From Liolophura sinensis (lineage: Eukaryota > Mollusca > Polyplacophora > Chitonida > Chitonidae), in assembly GCF_032854445.1 (NCBI RefSeq), contig NC_088305.1, positions 5,337,606 to 5,401,605 of the forward strand: 64,000 nt of DNA. The letters run 5' to 3'. Shown piece by piece: positions 12,060 through 23,670 of the stretch. The notes below the pieces were generated by a model, which was not told the DNA's origin, searched no databases, and saw only the letters and a list, made by a program, of their open reading frames with translations. The stretch's first letter is position 1; every line of letters starts with the position of its first letter. The position numbers and the translations under genes were made by a program.

Positions 12060-13300
12060 AACATTTAAATAAGCCAAGAAAATGTCACACAAGGTAAATG
12101 GAGAAGATTATTGAAACTGACCACCGTTCTGTGGAAAACCGAAAACAATTTCGTGTCAAAGCAGCGCAGTGGGGAATGACTATACAACTATAGTCTGTTC
12201 AGTTTATGATTTGATGGAATCGATTTGTCCAGTCTACAATCCATGTGCATGAACTTTGCCCTGTTATCAACCTGTACACATTTTATATCTGCGACTATGG
12301 TCTGCCAGATGACAACCTTCCCCGTACACTCTTATACATAAATTTGACAAGCCAACAGCTCAAAGTAAATACGCTAGAGATCTGCATCCACCTATATGTA
12401 GCTGTCAGCAGTCACTAACAGATTCGCAATGGTGTATTGATTTTTGCCTTGATGAGAAAACTAGTGTTAAATGTCTAGGGAAATTTGGTTTAAAACGGTA
12501 TCTAGTATGTCATTGTTGATAACAGGGATTTAGTTCAGAGGATTTAATAGAGCTGTCATTAAGATATCTTAGACTCAGTCTACACCGTTACAACTGCCTG
12601 TTAATATCTGTTTTTTTTTTTAGTTTTCTCCTTTACTCTTTGGGATATCCCTTTGACATGTACTCAAAAAATTATAGTACAATGTCTTGATCTGTTATCG
12701 AACTATTTTTTGCCTTCTCCTTTGTACTTGTGGCAATTCAATAATTATCAAGGGAGGCGATTCCGTAATATCAATCAAGCCGTTTTTCAGTACAGTCTTT
12801 TATTCACCAGTCTTTTCACTCTCTCGATGATGCTTAACCTTTTCCAAACACAAGGGACTACGTTTTACTGATAAGTGTCCACATAAGATAAGAAGAGTAA
12901 CTAGGAAAGCGTTGAAGAAATTGCAAATTGCACGAAAGTTGAAGGACGCAAATCTCAAAAATACTTTATTACCCGAGTTAAAATCATATGAAACTCTTTA
13001 TTCAGGCGGTAATTGGTCGGTTTACACTAGAATTAGATGGTAGAGAGATAGTGTGTTCTGTACTAAAAACTACCTGAAAAAAGTTCTTGTATATTTTACT
13101 AAGACGTATTCCATTGTGGCTGTTTTTTTATGTATTATTATATTTTGGCTTTGCATTTGTTCAAATTAGTTCTTATCCGTATATGTGGAATGTACAATTT
13201 GCATCGTGTTCGTGGGAGGTAAATACAATGTTTTCCTTGAAGCATTAGACATGTTTGATTGCTACAGTAAAAAGCTTCCATTGAACAAAGAGACGTTCTT
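12060..13300 (+). mobile_element. Family B dispersed element, copy 3 (5' part)
   Basis: It matches copies 1 and 2 from the 'tatatctgcgactatggtctgccag' region through 'gatctgttatcgaac' and 'ttcaggcggtaattgg', but it is more diverged. The 3' half with the minisatellite is absent here. Confidence 0.65.
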
Positions 13301-13640
13301 TTAAGCAATGGATTTGTTTCGTTGAATAGACGAAGATGCCTAAGTAATCAAAGGAACTGGTTGGTAATATAAATCAGAAAAATCTCTCGCTTGATCGACT
13401 TAAACAAATAAAACAGATACAGTTATAAATCGCACACGTGCATGGAAATTTTTGTTAACATTGTATCTAGGGAATTACTCTCCATTCATCGCTACAGTTA
13501 TTGGTCAAATCAATCAACAGGAAAAAGCGATACATTTATTTTTTTTTTAAGAAGATTGCGGGATTGTCTTTCTCTTTTCACCACAGGTAAGCTATTCGGT
13601 GTTTAATTGGTTTATAAATGCCTGCGAACGAAATTCAGTA
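13301..13640. other. Gene-free stretch
   Basis: AT-rich, with an oligo-T run at about 13538. Nothing is recognised. Confidence 0.45.
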
Positions 13641-13644
13641 CCAC

Positions 13645-14680
13645 ACTCTTCATGACGTCATACACGGTGTCATGCGACCATTCACTGTATTGTACTGACA
13701 TGATAATGTCACACGGTAATAGGCAGCTGCCACAAAATATTGTTCGGCAGCTACGAAATACCGCTCAGCTGCGATGCTGCACAACAAGGTTCATGACTAC
13801 ACCGTTATCATGCAACCATGCACTGTATTGTACTGACATGATAATGTCACACGGTAGTAGGCAGCTGCCACAAAATACTGTTCGGCAGCTACGAAATACC
13901 GCTCAGCTGCGATGCTGCACAACAAGGTTCATGACTACACCGTTATCATGCAACCATGCACTGTATTGTACTGACATGATAATGTCACACGGTAGTAGGC
14001 AGCTGCCACAAAATATTGTTCGGCAGCTACGAAATACCGCTCAGCTGCGATGCTGCACAACAAGGTTCATGACTACACCGTTATTATGCAACCATTCACT
14101 GTATTGTACTGACATGATAATGTCACACGGTAATAAGCGGCTGCCACAAAATATTGTACGTCAGCTACGAAATACCGCTCAGCTGCGATGCTACACAACA
14201 AGGTTCATGACTACACCGTTATTATGCAACCATGCACTGTATTGTACTGGCATGATAATGTCACACGGTAATAAGCGGCTGCCACAAAATATTGTACGTC
14301 AGCTACGAAATACCGCTCAGCTGCGATGCTGCACAACAAGGTTCATGGCTACACCGTTATCATGCAACCATGCACTGTATTGTACTGACATGATAATGTC
14401 ACACGGTAATAGGCAGCTGCCACAAAATATTGTTCGGCAGCTACGAAATACCGCTCAGCTGCGATGCTACACAACAAGGTTCATGACTACACCGTTATCA
14501 TACAGCCATGCACTGTATTGTACTGACATTATAATGTCACACGGTAGTAGGCGGCTGCCACAAAATACTGTTCGGCAGCTACGAAATACCGCTCAACTAC
14601 AATGCGGTACAATGTTCATAACTACACCGTATCATGCGGACATGCACTGTATTTTACCGACATGATATTATCACATAGTA
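13645..14680 (+). repeat. Tandem array, 138-bp unit, about 7.5 copies, open in one frame
   Basis: The period was measured between 'catgactacaccg' blocks (13792 and 13930). The unit equals 46 codons, so the single open frame of one unit continues through all of them as a 352-codon frame (13607-14665). The predicted peptide repeats blocks such as LYCTDMIMSHG and QLRNTAQLRC. It has no signal peptide, no known domain and no splice-site support. Units differ by a few substitutions, both silent and replacement. I read it as satellite DNA whose length happens to be a multiple of three. A repetitive protein gene is the alternative. Confidence 0.9.
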
Positions 14681-14689
14681 CTGAACACA

Positions 14690-15345
14690 TTTCCCATATT
14701 ATTAACCATTTCTTTCTAATTTTTCTTATTTTTGACAACTGTTTTAACAAAATGTCACAATTCAGAAACATTCAGTACTATGGAGTCACGGCCTTACACA
14801 TATGTTAGAAATGATGATCAACACAGACAGGTTTCAAAGACATTAACTTATATCCAGAGAGAAACATTGTTCTTTCGTAAATTAACTGGTCATGTGAGGA
14901 CTTCTTCTATATAATGTGGCACCCACGTGACACTTGACAACAATTACAACACCGGGGTAACAAATAAGATTAAAAGAAGTAGATAAAAGAAATATATTCC
15001 TTCTGTATTTTTGAATTCGTGTGAATGTATTTAAGTCAATTTGTCTAGAAGAGTCCATCGAAATAGAAAAAATCAATTATAGGGGTCGCTTTCCATCGTC
15101 CCGTATGATTAGGTGGATATTGTGTCTAAAACAGACCATAATATGTTTAATTATCTCAGTGGTGCATTGTCATTGGTGCATAATACGTTGTGCCAGACTT
15201 CTTTGACACTATTTCGACTGTTGAGAATTGACATTTAAATCCTATAGATTATGTAGAAATGCAGAATAACAGGCTGACCTTTAGTTTAAAAAGCATACTA
15301 AGGGATACGAGAAAAACATCTGACTAACTTGACTGTCTATAATAA
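14690..15345. other. Gene-free stretch
   Basis: Only short frames occur and no repeat or SINE is recognised. Confidence 0.45.
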
Positions 15346-15349
15346 GAGA

Positions 15350-15560
15350 GAGTTTAATAATGTTTGTAATAAGTAATAACGTGCAATGAGTAATAACCTA
15401 TAATGAGTAATAACCTGTAATTAGTAGTAAACGGTAATGGGTAATAGCCTGTAATGAGTAATGAACGGTAATGGGTAATAACCTGTAATAGGTAATAACC
15501 TGTGATTAGTAACAACTTGTAGTGAATAATAAATGGTAATGAGTAATAAAGGGTAACCGA
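15350..15560. repeat. Degenerate short tandem array ('aatgagtaataacctgt')
   Basis: Ten or so units of about 19-20 bp with alternating 'gagtaataacctgtaat' and 'gggtaatagcctgtaat'-like variants. Confidence 0.85.
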
Positions 15561-15599
15561 ATCAACTTACACTCAGTACTCCATAATCACCTATGATGA

Positions 15600-15855
15600 C
15601 CGGCAGAAGTGAAGTTGCCGGTGCGTAAGGAGTTAGAGACACGTGTGTTCTATCGCCAGAACACACGAGGAGCGGGTTCAAATCTGGCCGTGGACAGCCA
15701 ATTTATTGATTCTCTCGTTCTCACTGCTGTTGTAGCTTTACTGAGAGTGGGCAGTCGTTGACGTTAAGTTTAGCGCTTAATGAAGACCATTTGCCTCCCA
15801 CCAATATGGTGTACACATCTGTACGTTGCATATTGGAAAGTCCGTCAGTAACTTG
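15600..15855 (+). mobile_element. SINE family III copy
   Basis: A tRNA-like head with the B box 'gggttcaaatctgg' at about 15673 is followed by the body segment 'cattgcctccc..tatggtgtacacatctgtacg..aacttgtcaaagg'. That segment is shared with 28427, 41395 and 43600. Confidence 0.65.
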
Positions 15856-16321
15856 TCAAAGGTCAGAAATTTTTCTTTCGGAACCATTCATCGTTGTTCT
15901 CAGCAGAACACTGGTTCCGAAACATTGAGGTATGTTGAGTCAAATATTCAGAAAAATCACCGCATGTAAAACGACTGTTCTCGCAACCTGCTTTTACCCA
16001 GTGGACTGTAATCTCAAAAAGGAATCTTTCTTGCCCATAAGACCTTTCTCTCTGTGCAATGAGACTTTACATCCATCATTGTCTTAACGATAACTTGAAT
16101 GTTATTTATTGGACTAGTGCGAGCACACTTGTGTATTATCCATTGTTGTTGTAATTGTGTGACAGAGATTTTTTCTGTTTTCTTTTTTTTTGTAGTGCTT
16201 GAAATAATATTTCTTTGTTTCACCAGAAATGTGTTTATCTTTAAGCTGGGATAGTTTTCATTTCCGTATTCTCATCCTCTGACCCTTCCCTCCATATATC
16301 GGGTGTCCCTTAGCATAGTTA
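15856..16321. other. Gene-free stretch
   Basis: Nothing is recognised. Confidence 0.4.
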
Positions 16322-16545
16322 TAGTGTTATTTTATTTTAAATGTGATGACAACACAGAATTTTCAATAATTCGGGACCAGTGACGTCTAATAAATTGCAT
16401 TTTTTGTTTTACCTAATTCTGCTTAAGCCATAATACCAGGAGACGTGCAATTTACTGCTATTTAAGCATTCACTTGGACAGTTACATTAAAACCTTAACT
16501 GGGGTAAATTGACAAGAGACCGCATTTTCCCAGTTGTCACGCCAT
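16322..16545 (+). repeat. Dispersed repeat family A, copy 1
   Basis: It aligns with 63381-63628: 'gacgtctaataaattgc', 'acctaattctgcttaagcc', then 'taaattgacaagagaccgc'. Shorter matches occur at 35620-35715 and 50380-50455, and inverted at 31663-31745. No coding or terminal structure is seen. Confidence 0.75.
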
Positions 16546-17135
16546 GGCCGTTCTCTATGCTGTATGTCTTTTATTACATTGTAATATTCTTGAGGAAAGC
16601 GTTCATAAATATTGAACGAAAACAAATAAAGAGGTAATTTCCAAAGCGCGGAGCTCGCTGCACGTGTCACAATATCGACCAATGACGTCCGGTGAAAGAA
16701 TCTACTTCCGGCTTGGCAGACGTTTTATTTACCAAGTGGTGTATTCTTAACCTTTCAACAATAAGTAATTACTCGGCATATTTCCGAGGCATTGACAGAA
16801 ATCAACCCACATTCATCAGATAGATTTCTATAGCGAATGATAGAAATCTTGTGAATCTACGCGTTGAAACAGATATTCGTATACCAAGGTAAACATTCCA
16901 GGCCAATAACCGCAAGTTAAACGACGTTTAACACAAACTACCAAGGAGCTAAAAATGTATATTAATTTCGAAATTTAGAATACAGTCATGGAAAGAGAAG
17001 CAGTCAAGAGTTTTAAATGATGTTGGAAACACGCGAGATATGTTATACACGAATGAGTGAAATCACTGTGTACAACGCTAGTATATATGTTGTCGATAAT
17101 AAAATATGTATCTCAGTTGCGCTTTGATTGCGATC
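16546..17135. other. Gene-free stretch
   Basis: AT-rich with no recognised feature. Confidence 0.4.
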
Positions 17136-17139
17136 TAAT

Positions 17140-17650
17140 TTAACACGATGGACATACATCCCCTAGCCTCGGGTTAAGCGGAATTAGACTTAATGATGAA
17201 GCAAAGTGCCAGAGATTCTGAATTTGGCCATATTTGCTTACAAAGGAATTATACTCGTTATAAAACGTGAGAAACTGAGAATGAACGCGGTTGATGGAAT
17301 GACCTTGACGCACTAGTTTTTGCAGTAGTAACATGTGACGTTGGTTGTAACATGTGAAGTCGTTACGCAACACAGAGAATCTAACTAATGATACAAGGCG
17401 AGATACTGACATCATATGCAGGACCCTTCGGTATATTGCTGTCGAAGTAAGGATAATTTACAACATTCACAACAAAATTTAAACTAAATAGTCGTAAAGT
17501 CTGCGAGAAAGGAAACCGTGTTGGTCTTTGTACCAATATAGATACAGACAAGATGTACAGTCTGGAGAGTCTGTGGTTTACTTTAAGCTGGGTAAATATC
17601 TTTGATAGCCTTTGCCATATATGGATCAGTGTAAGCTAACAGATTGATCG
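17140..17650 (-). pseudogene. Second reverse transcriptase relic, heavily frameshifted
   Basis: On the minus strand the 91-codon frame 17140-17415 encodes the thumb region (VSRLVSLVRF, LLLQKLVRQGHSINR) and matches the C-terminal third of the relic at 10709. Upstream pieces in other frames give TTDSPD, FLSRRLYD, NYPYFDSNIPKGPAY and DPYMAKAIKDIYP, so the copy has several frameshifts and stops. The catalytic YIDD region is not present. At 17140-17200 it runs straight into a fragment of the tail ('cgaggctagggg' on the minus strand), so most of the 3' region is deleted. Confidence 0.8.
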
Positions 17651-17659
17651 TGTGACAAA

Positions 17660-19690
17660 CAGATCAAAATGTGTGAATGCTTTCTGACATTAAATCTGTG
17701 AATGTTGCTTAGCACTGAAATCTCTGAACTCTGCTTAACATTAAAATGTGTGAATGCCGCTTAACATTAAAATCTGTGAATGCCGCTTAACATTAAAATC
17801 GGTGAATGCTGCTTGACATTAAAATCGGTGAATGCCGCTTGACATTAAAATCTGTGAATGCCGCTTAACATTAAAATCGGTGAATGCTGCTTGACATTAA
17901 AATCTGTGAATGCTACTTAACATTAAAATCTGTGAATGCTACTTAACATTAAAATCTGTGAATGCTACTTAACATTAAAATCTGTGAATGCCGCTTAACA
18001 TTAAAATCTGTGAATGCCACTTAACATTAAAATCTGTGAATGCTACTTAACTTTAAAATCGGTGAATGCTGCTTGACATTAAAATCTGTGAATGCTACTT
18101 AACATTAAAATCTGTGAATGCTGCTTAACATTATAATCTGTGAATGCTGCTTGGCACTAAAATTTCTGAACATTGCTTAACATTAAAATCTGTGAATGTT
18201 ACTTAACAATAAAATCTGTGAATGCCACTTAACATTAAAATCTGTGAATGCTAATTAACATCAAAATCTGTAATCTGTGAATGCTACTTAACAATAAAAT
18301 CTGTGAATGCTACTTAACATTAAAATCTGTGAATGCTTCTTAACATTAAAATCTGAGAATGATGCTTAACATTAAAATCTGAGAATGCTGCTTAACATTA
18401 AAATTTGAGAATGATGGTTAACATTAAAATCGGTGAATGCTGCTTGGCATTAAAATCTGTGAATGCTACTTAACATTAAAATCTGTGAATGCTACTTAAC
18501 ATTAAAATCTGTGAATGCTGCTTAACATGAAAATCTGTGAATACTGCTTAACATTAAAATCTGTGAATGCCACTTAACTTTAAAATCTGTGAATGCTACT
18601 TAACATTAAAATCTGTGAATGCTGCTTGACATTAAAATTTGTGAATGCTGCTTAACATTAAAATCTGTGAATGCTACTTAACATTGAAATCTGTGAACGC
18701 TGCTTAACATTAAAATCTGAGAACGATGCTTAACATTAAAATCGGTGAATGCTGCTTGACATTAAAATCTGTAAATGCTACTTAACATTAAAATAAGTGA
18801 ATGCTGCTTGACATTAAAATTTGTGAATGCTGGTTAACTTTATAATCTGTGAATGCTGCTTGACACTGAAATTTCTGAACATTGCTTAACATTAAAATCT
18901 GTGAATGCTACTGAACAATAAAATCTGTGAATGCCGCTTGACATTAAAATTTGTGAATGCTGCTTTACATTAAAATCTGTGAATGCTACTTAACATTAAA
19001 ATCTGAGAACGATGCTTAACATTAAAATCGGTGAATGCTGCTTGACATTAAAATCTGTGAATGCTACTTAACATTAAAATCTGTGAATGCTACTTAACAT
19101 TAAAATGTGTGAATGCTACTTAACATTAAAATTTGTGAATGCTACTTAACATTAAAATCGGTGAATGCTACTTAATATTAAAATAAGTGAATGCTGCTTG
19201 ACATTAAAATTTGTGAATGTTGCTTGACATTATAATCTGTGAATGCTGCTTGACACTGAAATTTCTGAACATTGCTTAACATTAAAATCGGTGAATGCTA
19301 CTTAACAATAAAATATGTGAATGCCGTTTAACATTAAAATCTGTGAATGCTACTTAACATTAAAATCTGTGAATGCTACTTAACATTAAAATCTGTGAAT
19401 GCTACTTAACATTAAAATCTGTGAATGCCGCTTAACATTAAAATCTGTGAATGCTGCTTAACATTAAAATCTGAGAATGATGCTTAACATTAAAATCTGT
19501 GAATGCTGCTTGACATTAAAATCTGTGAATGATGCTTAACATCAAAATATGAGAATGTTGCTTAACATTAAAATCTGTGAATGTTGCCTAACATTAAAAT
19601 GTGTGAATACTGCTTAACATCAAAATATGAGAATGTTGCTTAACATTAAAATCTGCAAAAGCTGAGTAACATCAAAATGTGCGAATATTG
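17660..19690. repeat. Large tandem array, 26-bp unit, about 77 copies
   Basis: The unit is 'aaaatctgtgaatgctactt' followed by 'aacatt'. Common variants are ctac/ctgc/ccgc, atcggtg and atctgag. Sub-blocks of several units recur in the same variant order (for example around 18060, 18420 and 19020, and the 'cactgaaatttctgaacattgc' marker near 18175, 18875 and 19260). This indicates later duplication of multi-unit segments. Confidence 0.95.
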
Positions 19691-20044
19691 AAAGATTTAA
19701 AATATATAAAACTCTATACACTCTATACACACGTGGCTTAATGTGAAAGTGTGAAAATGCTGCTTGACGTTTTATCACTGAAATAATGTTAATGTATCAC
19801 AGTTCGGATTCTCCGCCTAGACAACGAACATCCGCTGACCGACTTGATTTGATCCAAACCAGACAATGTTTATTTTCCCACGTTAGCCATATCAGCTGTG
19901 CAGCCATTTTTATATTTAGAATATCTTTTAATCTGCACAGAGAAGATAAGAGTAGTAATCAGCCCGATTAAGTAATTAAGTCCAGAAATTTACGTAACCC
20001 TGGTCAGGCCACTAGAACAATCCCACATGAGAGACTCGCCGCAA

Positions 20045-20600
20045 CGCACTAAAAAGTTTACTCCAAATGTAGAAGTGGGAGCTTTTAATCTAAATGTAGA
20101 ACTGTGAGTTTTTGGTCAAAATGGAGAACTGTGAGCTTTTGGACTAACTGTAGAACTGTGAGCTTTTGGTTCAAATGTAAAAGTGTTGATTTTTGGTTCA
20201 AATGTAGAACTGTGAGTTTTTGGACAAGATGCAGACCTAAGAGCTTTTGGACCAAATGTAGAACCAATAGCTAATGGCACAAATTTGGAATGGGGAGCTA
20301 TTGGTAATTATAGAATTGGGTACTTTTGAACCAAATGTTAAACTGTTGGCTTTTGGTCCAAATATGAAACTGATAGCTATTGATCCAAATGAATAAGTGA
20401 TAGTTGTTTAATCCAAATGTGAAGCTGGGAACTTTTGTAGCAAATGTAGAAGTGAGAATGTTTGATCCAAATGTGAAACTGAGAGCTTTCGGACCTAATG
20501 TAGAATGGGCAGATTTTAGACCAAATATAGAAGTGGGAGTTTTTGATCCAAATGCGAAACTGAGAGCTTTTGGATCAAATGTAGAACGCCTGTATGAATG
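20045..20600 (-). repeat. 27-bp minisatellite, block 1
   Basis: On the plus strand the unit reads 'tagaactgtgagcttttggt' plus 'ccaaatg'. About 20 divergent units. It is internal to family B copy 4. Because 27 is a multiple of three, frames stay open on both strands; none is regarded as a gene. Confidence 0.9.
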
Positions 20601-20914
20601 TCCTGTAAACGCGTACCACACGGCAATCGATCTGTGCTGACAAAAACCAGGATATGTTTATTATCCACTCTAGTCATATGGTCGGTGCAGTTAACTTTAT
20701 ATTCGAGAATCCCGGAACGTCCTTAGTGGTTGACAACTGGTGCACGAATCTCTGTTTCAACGCATTGATTAGGTATACCTTAATTAGGTATAAAGTCGTT
20801 AAGAGCCCGAAGGTGTTAAAGTCCAGTAATCTAAGATTGTGACCAAATGACTTACGTAACCCCGTGGTCACACCAACTAGAACAATCCCAGATGAGAGGC
20901 TTGCCATTAAAAGT

Positions 20915-21835
20915 TTTTCGACCAAATGTAGAACTGTGAGTTTTTTACCCAAATGTGGAACTGTGAGCTTTCGGTCCAAATGTAGAACCGTGCGATTTTA
21001 GTTGAAATGTAGAATTGGGAGGTTTTGGTCCAGATGTAAAACTGTGAGCTCTTGGTCCAAACGTAGAACTGGGAACTTTTGTTCCAAATATAGAATTGGG
21101 AGGTTGTTGTCCAGATATAAAACCGTAAGCTTTCTGTCCAAATTTAGAACTGTCAGCTCTTGGTCCAAATGTAGATCTGGGAGATTTTGTTCCAAATGTA
21201 GATCTGGGACGTTTTGGTCCAAAGGTAGAACTGTGAGCTTTTGGTCCCAATGTAGAACTGTGAGAATCTAGCTCAAATGTGGAATAGAAGTGTGAGCCCT
21301 TGGTCTAAATGTAGAACTGGGAAAGTTTGTTCCAAATGTAGAATTGGGAGGGTATTGTCCAACAGCAGAACTGTGAGTTTTTGGTCCAAATGTAAATCTG
21401 GGAGCTTTTGGTCCAAATGTAGAACTGTAAACATTTGGTCCAAATGTAGAACTTGTAGCTTTTGGTCCAAATATAGGTCTGTGAGCTTTTGGTCCAAATG
21501 TTGAGCTGTGAGCTTTTGGTCCCAAGTAGAGCTGTGAGAATTTAGCTCAAATGTAGAAGTTCTGTCCAAATGTACAACTGGGAGCGTTTGATCCCAATGT
21601 ACAACTGGGAGCGTTTGATCCTAATGTAGAACTGTGAGCTCTTGTTCCAAATGTAGAAATGGGAAAGTTTGTTCCAAATGTAGAATTGGGAGGTCCTTGT
21701 CAAAATGCAGAACTGTGAGCTTTTGGCCCAAATGTAGATCTGGGAGCTTTTGGTCCAAATGTAGAACTTGTAGCTTTTGGTCTAAATGTAGGACTAGGAG
21801 ACCTTGGTCAACATGCAGCTTTGAAAGGCGACAAT
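20915..21835 (-). repeat. 27-bp minisatellite, block 2
   Basis: About 34 units of the same repeat, more homogeneous than block 1. Long overlapping chance frames occur in both directions with nonapeptide periods such as FGPKAHSST. It ends at the junction with the family B body. Confidence 0.92.
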
Positions 21836-22260
21836 AGTAAGCTCAAGACACCGACGTGAAAAGCCATGCATACTACGACTGGATTCCTTTTGAAATATTA
21901 ATGCTTGAGCTTGTAGTATGTCTCATGCCATTTAACAACAGTAAATTCGTATGACAGGAAATCAAATATACATTGACTCTGGAAGGTGGAACGATACTGT
22001 AGAAGGTACATATAATGGGGAGAAATTTGCCGGGATTTGCCGTCAGAGGTGATTGGCTGGTTCCAGTGCTCATTTCGGTAATGGACTGTAAGGTCAAGGT
22101 CGTGACGCTGGTCTGAGGGTAAATACAGATTCTGAGCTGTCACCGAAAACTGACTTGATAAGTCATTAATGTCCTACTTCATCTAAAATTTGCAGAAGAT
22201 CGGAGGCAAATTATATCACAATGCGATTAGCACGCTATTCACCAGACAGTATTTAACCAG

Positions 22261-22715
22261 CCCTGCTGTGGGCTATGACGTGCGTAGCAGTTAATGGAAT
22301 GTAATCAGAAAATGTTATTAAGAAATTGACGATATACTTCCTTATTTTAACAACTACTTTGTTGTTGTCGTTGTTGTTGTTGTTTTAGTTTTGTCATTGT
22401 CTGATTAGTGAGTAGAGGAAGGGTTTCTGAGCAGATGACACAAATACCCCATTTATGTGCCTTTTCTAGACAAACCTTGTTCAACAGGGGTCGATCTACT
22501 GCGGGAACTAAACAGGGATTCACTGGTGGACTACAATGCCCAAGAAATTTTCATTTACGTTGATGGTTGTGAGTGGAGTAAGAACGGGTTTAAACAATCG
22601 CCCGTTCGGCAGGTACTAGCATGACCAATCTCTTGGCATCAAGCAGCAGTTGAAACAGTAACAGCTCAAGATTGTTCAAGGTTACCAAAACTGTAACGAC
22701 ACAGTTTGGGTGAAA
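22261..22715. other. Gene-free stretch with (GTT)n
   Basis: A GTT microsatellite lies at about 22358-22385. Otherwise nothing is recognised. Confidence 0.5.
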
Positions 22716-22722
22716 CTAGACA

Positions 22723-22985
22723 CGAGTGAGTGAGTACTTGGGGTTTAACGTCGTACTTAACAATTTTTCAGTCATATGACGACGAAGGAGTCCTTAGACT
22801 GCGTGTAATGTGCTTCCTTGTTGCAGGACGGATTTCTACCACCCTTTTATCTAATGCGGCTTCACTGACGCCTTACAGAGGGCAAGTAATCCGCCCAGCC
22901 AGAGCCATTATGCTGATACAGGTCAACCAGTCGTTGCACTATCCCCTTCACGCTGAACGCTTAGCGAGCTAGACATGGAGCCGTT
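22723..22985 (-). mobile_element. SINE family II copy
   Basis: On the plus strand it begins with 'gagtgagtgagtacttgggg' and runs through 'tatgacgacgaaggag', 'ttgttgcaggacgg' and 'caggtcaaccagtcgttgc'. The direct repeat 'ctagaca' flanks it (22716 and 22969). The fuller copy at 28048 suggests the promoter end is on the right, hence the strand call. Confidence 0.75.
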
Positions 22986-22989
22986 ACTA

Positions 22990-23534
22990 GTTTCAACAAA
23001 CATCTTAGGCCTTCTGCTATGTAATAAAGACAATCAAGCAGAAAATCCCATTCATTAATTCTTTGTTTAATGCAATTGGAAAGAAGACGCTCGAAGGACG
23101 AAAGCGACGGAGTTTTGTGATAAGTAAAGCGTAACATACAATTCAGAGAGCAAATGACGTGGCTAAAATGGTCTATTGTCTCAGAAGTATTTAGTTCTTT
23201 TTTGTTACAAATTGCAGTTTCTATGTCCTGTATAATTGTTAATCTAAAATAATTCAAAATACATCAGCTCCCTACTCTCATTGTATATTGTGTCCGGAAA
23301 GGGTCACCTATTTTTGCTGAACATTCAACAAATGACAAAACTGCAGGCTTAGCCAGCCAGTCGCCATTTGTCCTACTACATGATACATAAAACCAACAAC
23401 AAATGTGACTGTATAAATGTATGTGTTAACTGTTACAGGACTGCCTATGAAGGACATCACATTTATCCTGCAAAATATGACCTCACAAATATTTAACAGT
23501 CTTGTGGTGCCAACTTTGAACTGCTTTGTTTAAA
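22990..23534. other. Gene-free stretch
   Basis: Nothing is recognised. Confidence 0.4.
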
Positions 23535-23670
23535 AGCGATTTTCAGGTTCCACATCGCAACTGTGCAGTATTTTATGACAGCCGTACAGTATGGTGCCGC
23601 AGCTACTCGGTACTGCGTGGCATTATTATGTCAGTACAATACAGTAAATGGCCGGGAAAATGCTTTAAAC
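23535..23670 (-). repeat. Solitary inverted monomer of the 138-bp repeat
   Basis: The minus strand reads 'ccatttactgtattgtactg', then 'agtagctgcggcacc', then 'cacagttgcgatg'. These are in the same order as in the array at 13645-14680, at roughly 70-75 percent identity by eye. The repeat therefore existed as a dispersed unit before or outside the array. Confidence 0.75.

Larger units (their letters stand above)
19780..22260 (-). mobile_element. Family B copy 4, inverted, with expanded minisatellite
   Basis: Read on the minus strand, the body (22260 down to about 21870) matches 5010-5330 of copy 1: 'cagcgtcacgacctt', 'tctgacggcaaatcccg', 'agtcaatgtatatttgattt'. Then follows the 27-bp array, then a 3' part with 'cacagctgatatgg' and 'gttgtctaggcgg'. 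The 3' part occurs twice (about 20910-20610 and 20040-19780), each time after array sequence. A nested or tandem duplication of array plus tail is implied. No coding region is recognised. Confidence 0.7.

Noticed and set aside
17660-19690. CRISPR array
   Set aside because: Units are contiguous without unique spacers and the context is a eukaryotic genome. The same holds for 25266-26530 and 53383-54375.
20298-21837. Many overlapping frames of 60-107 codons on both strands with nonapeptide periods
   Set aside because: All come from the 27-bp minisatellite; being a multiple of three, it keeps frames open in both directions.
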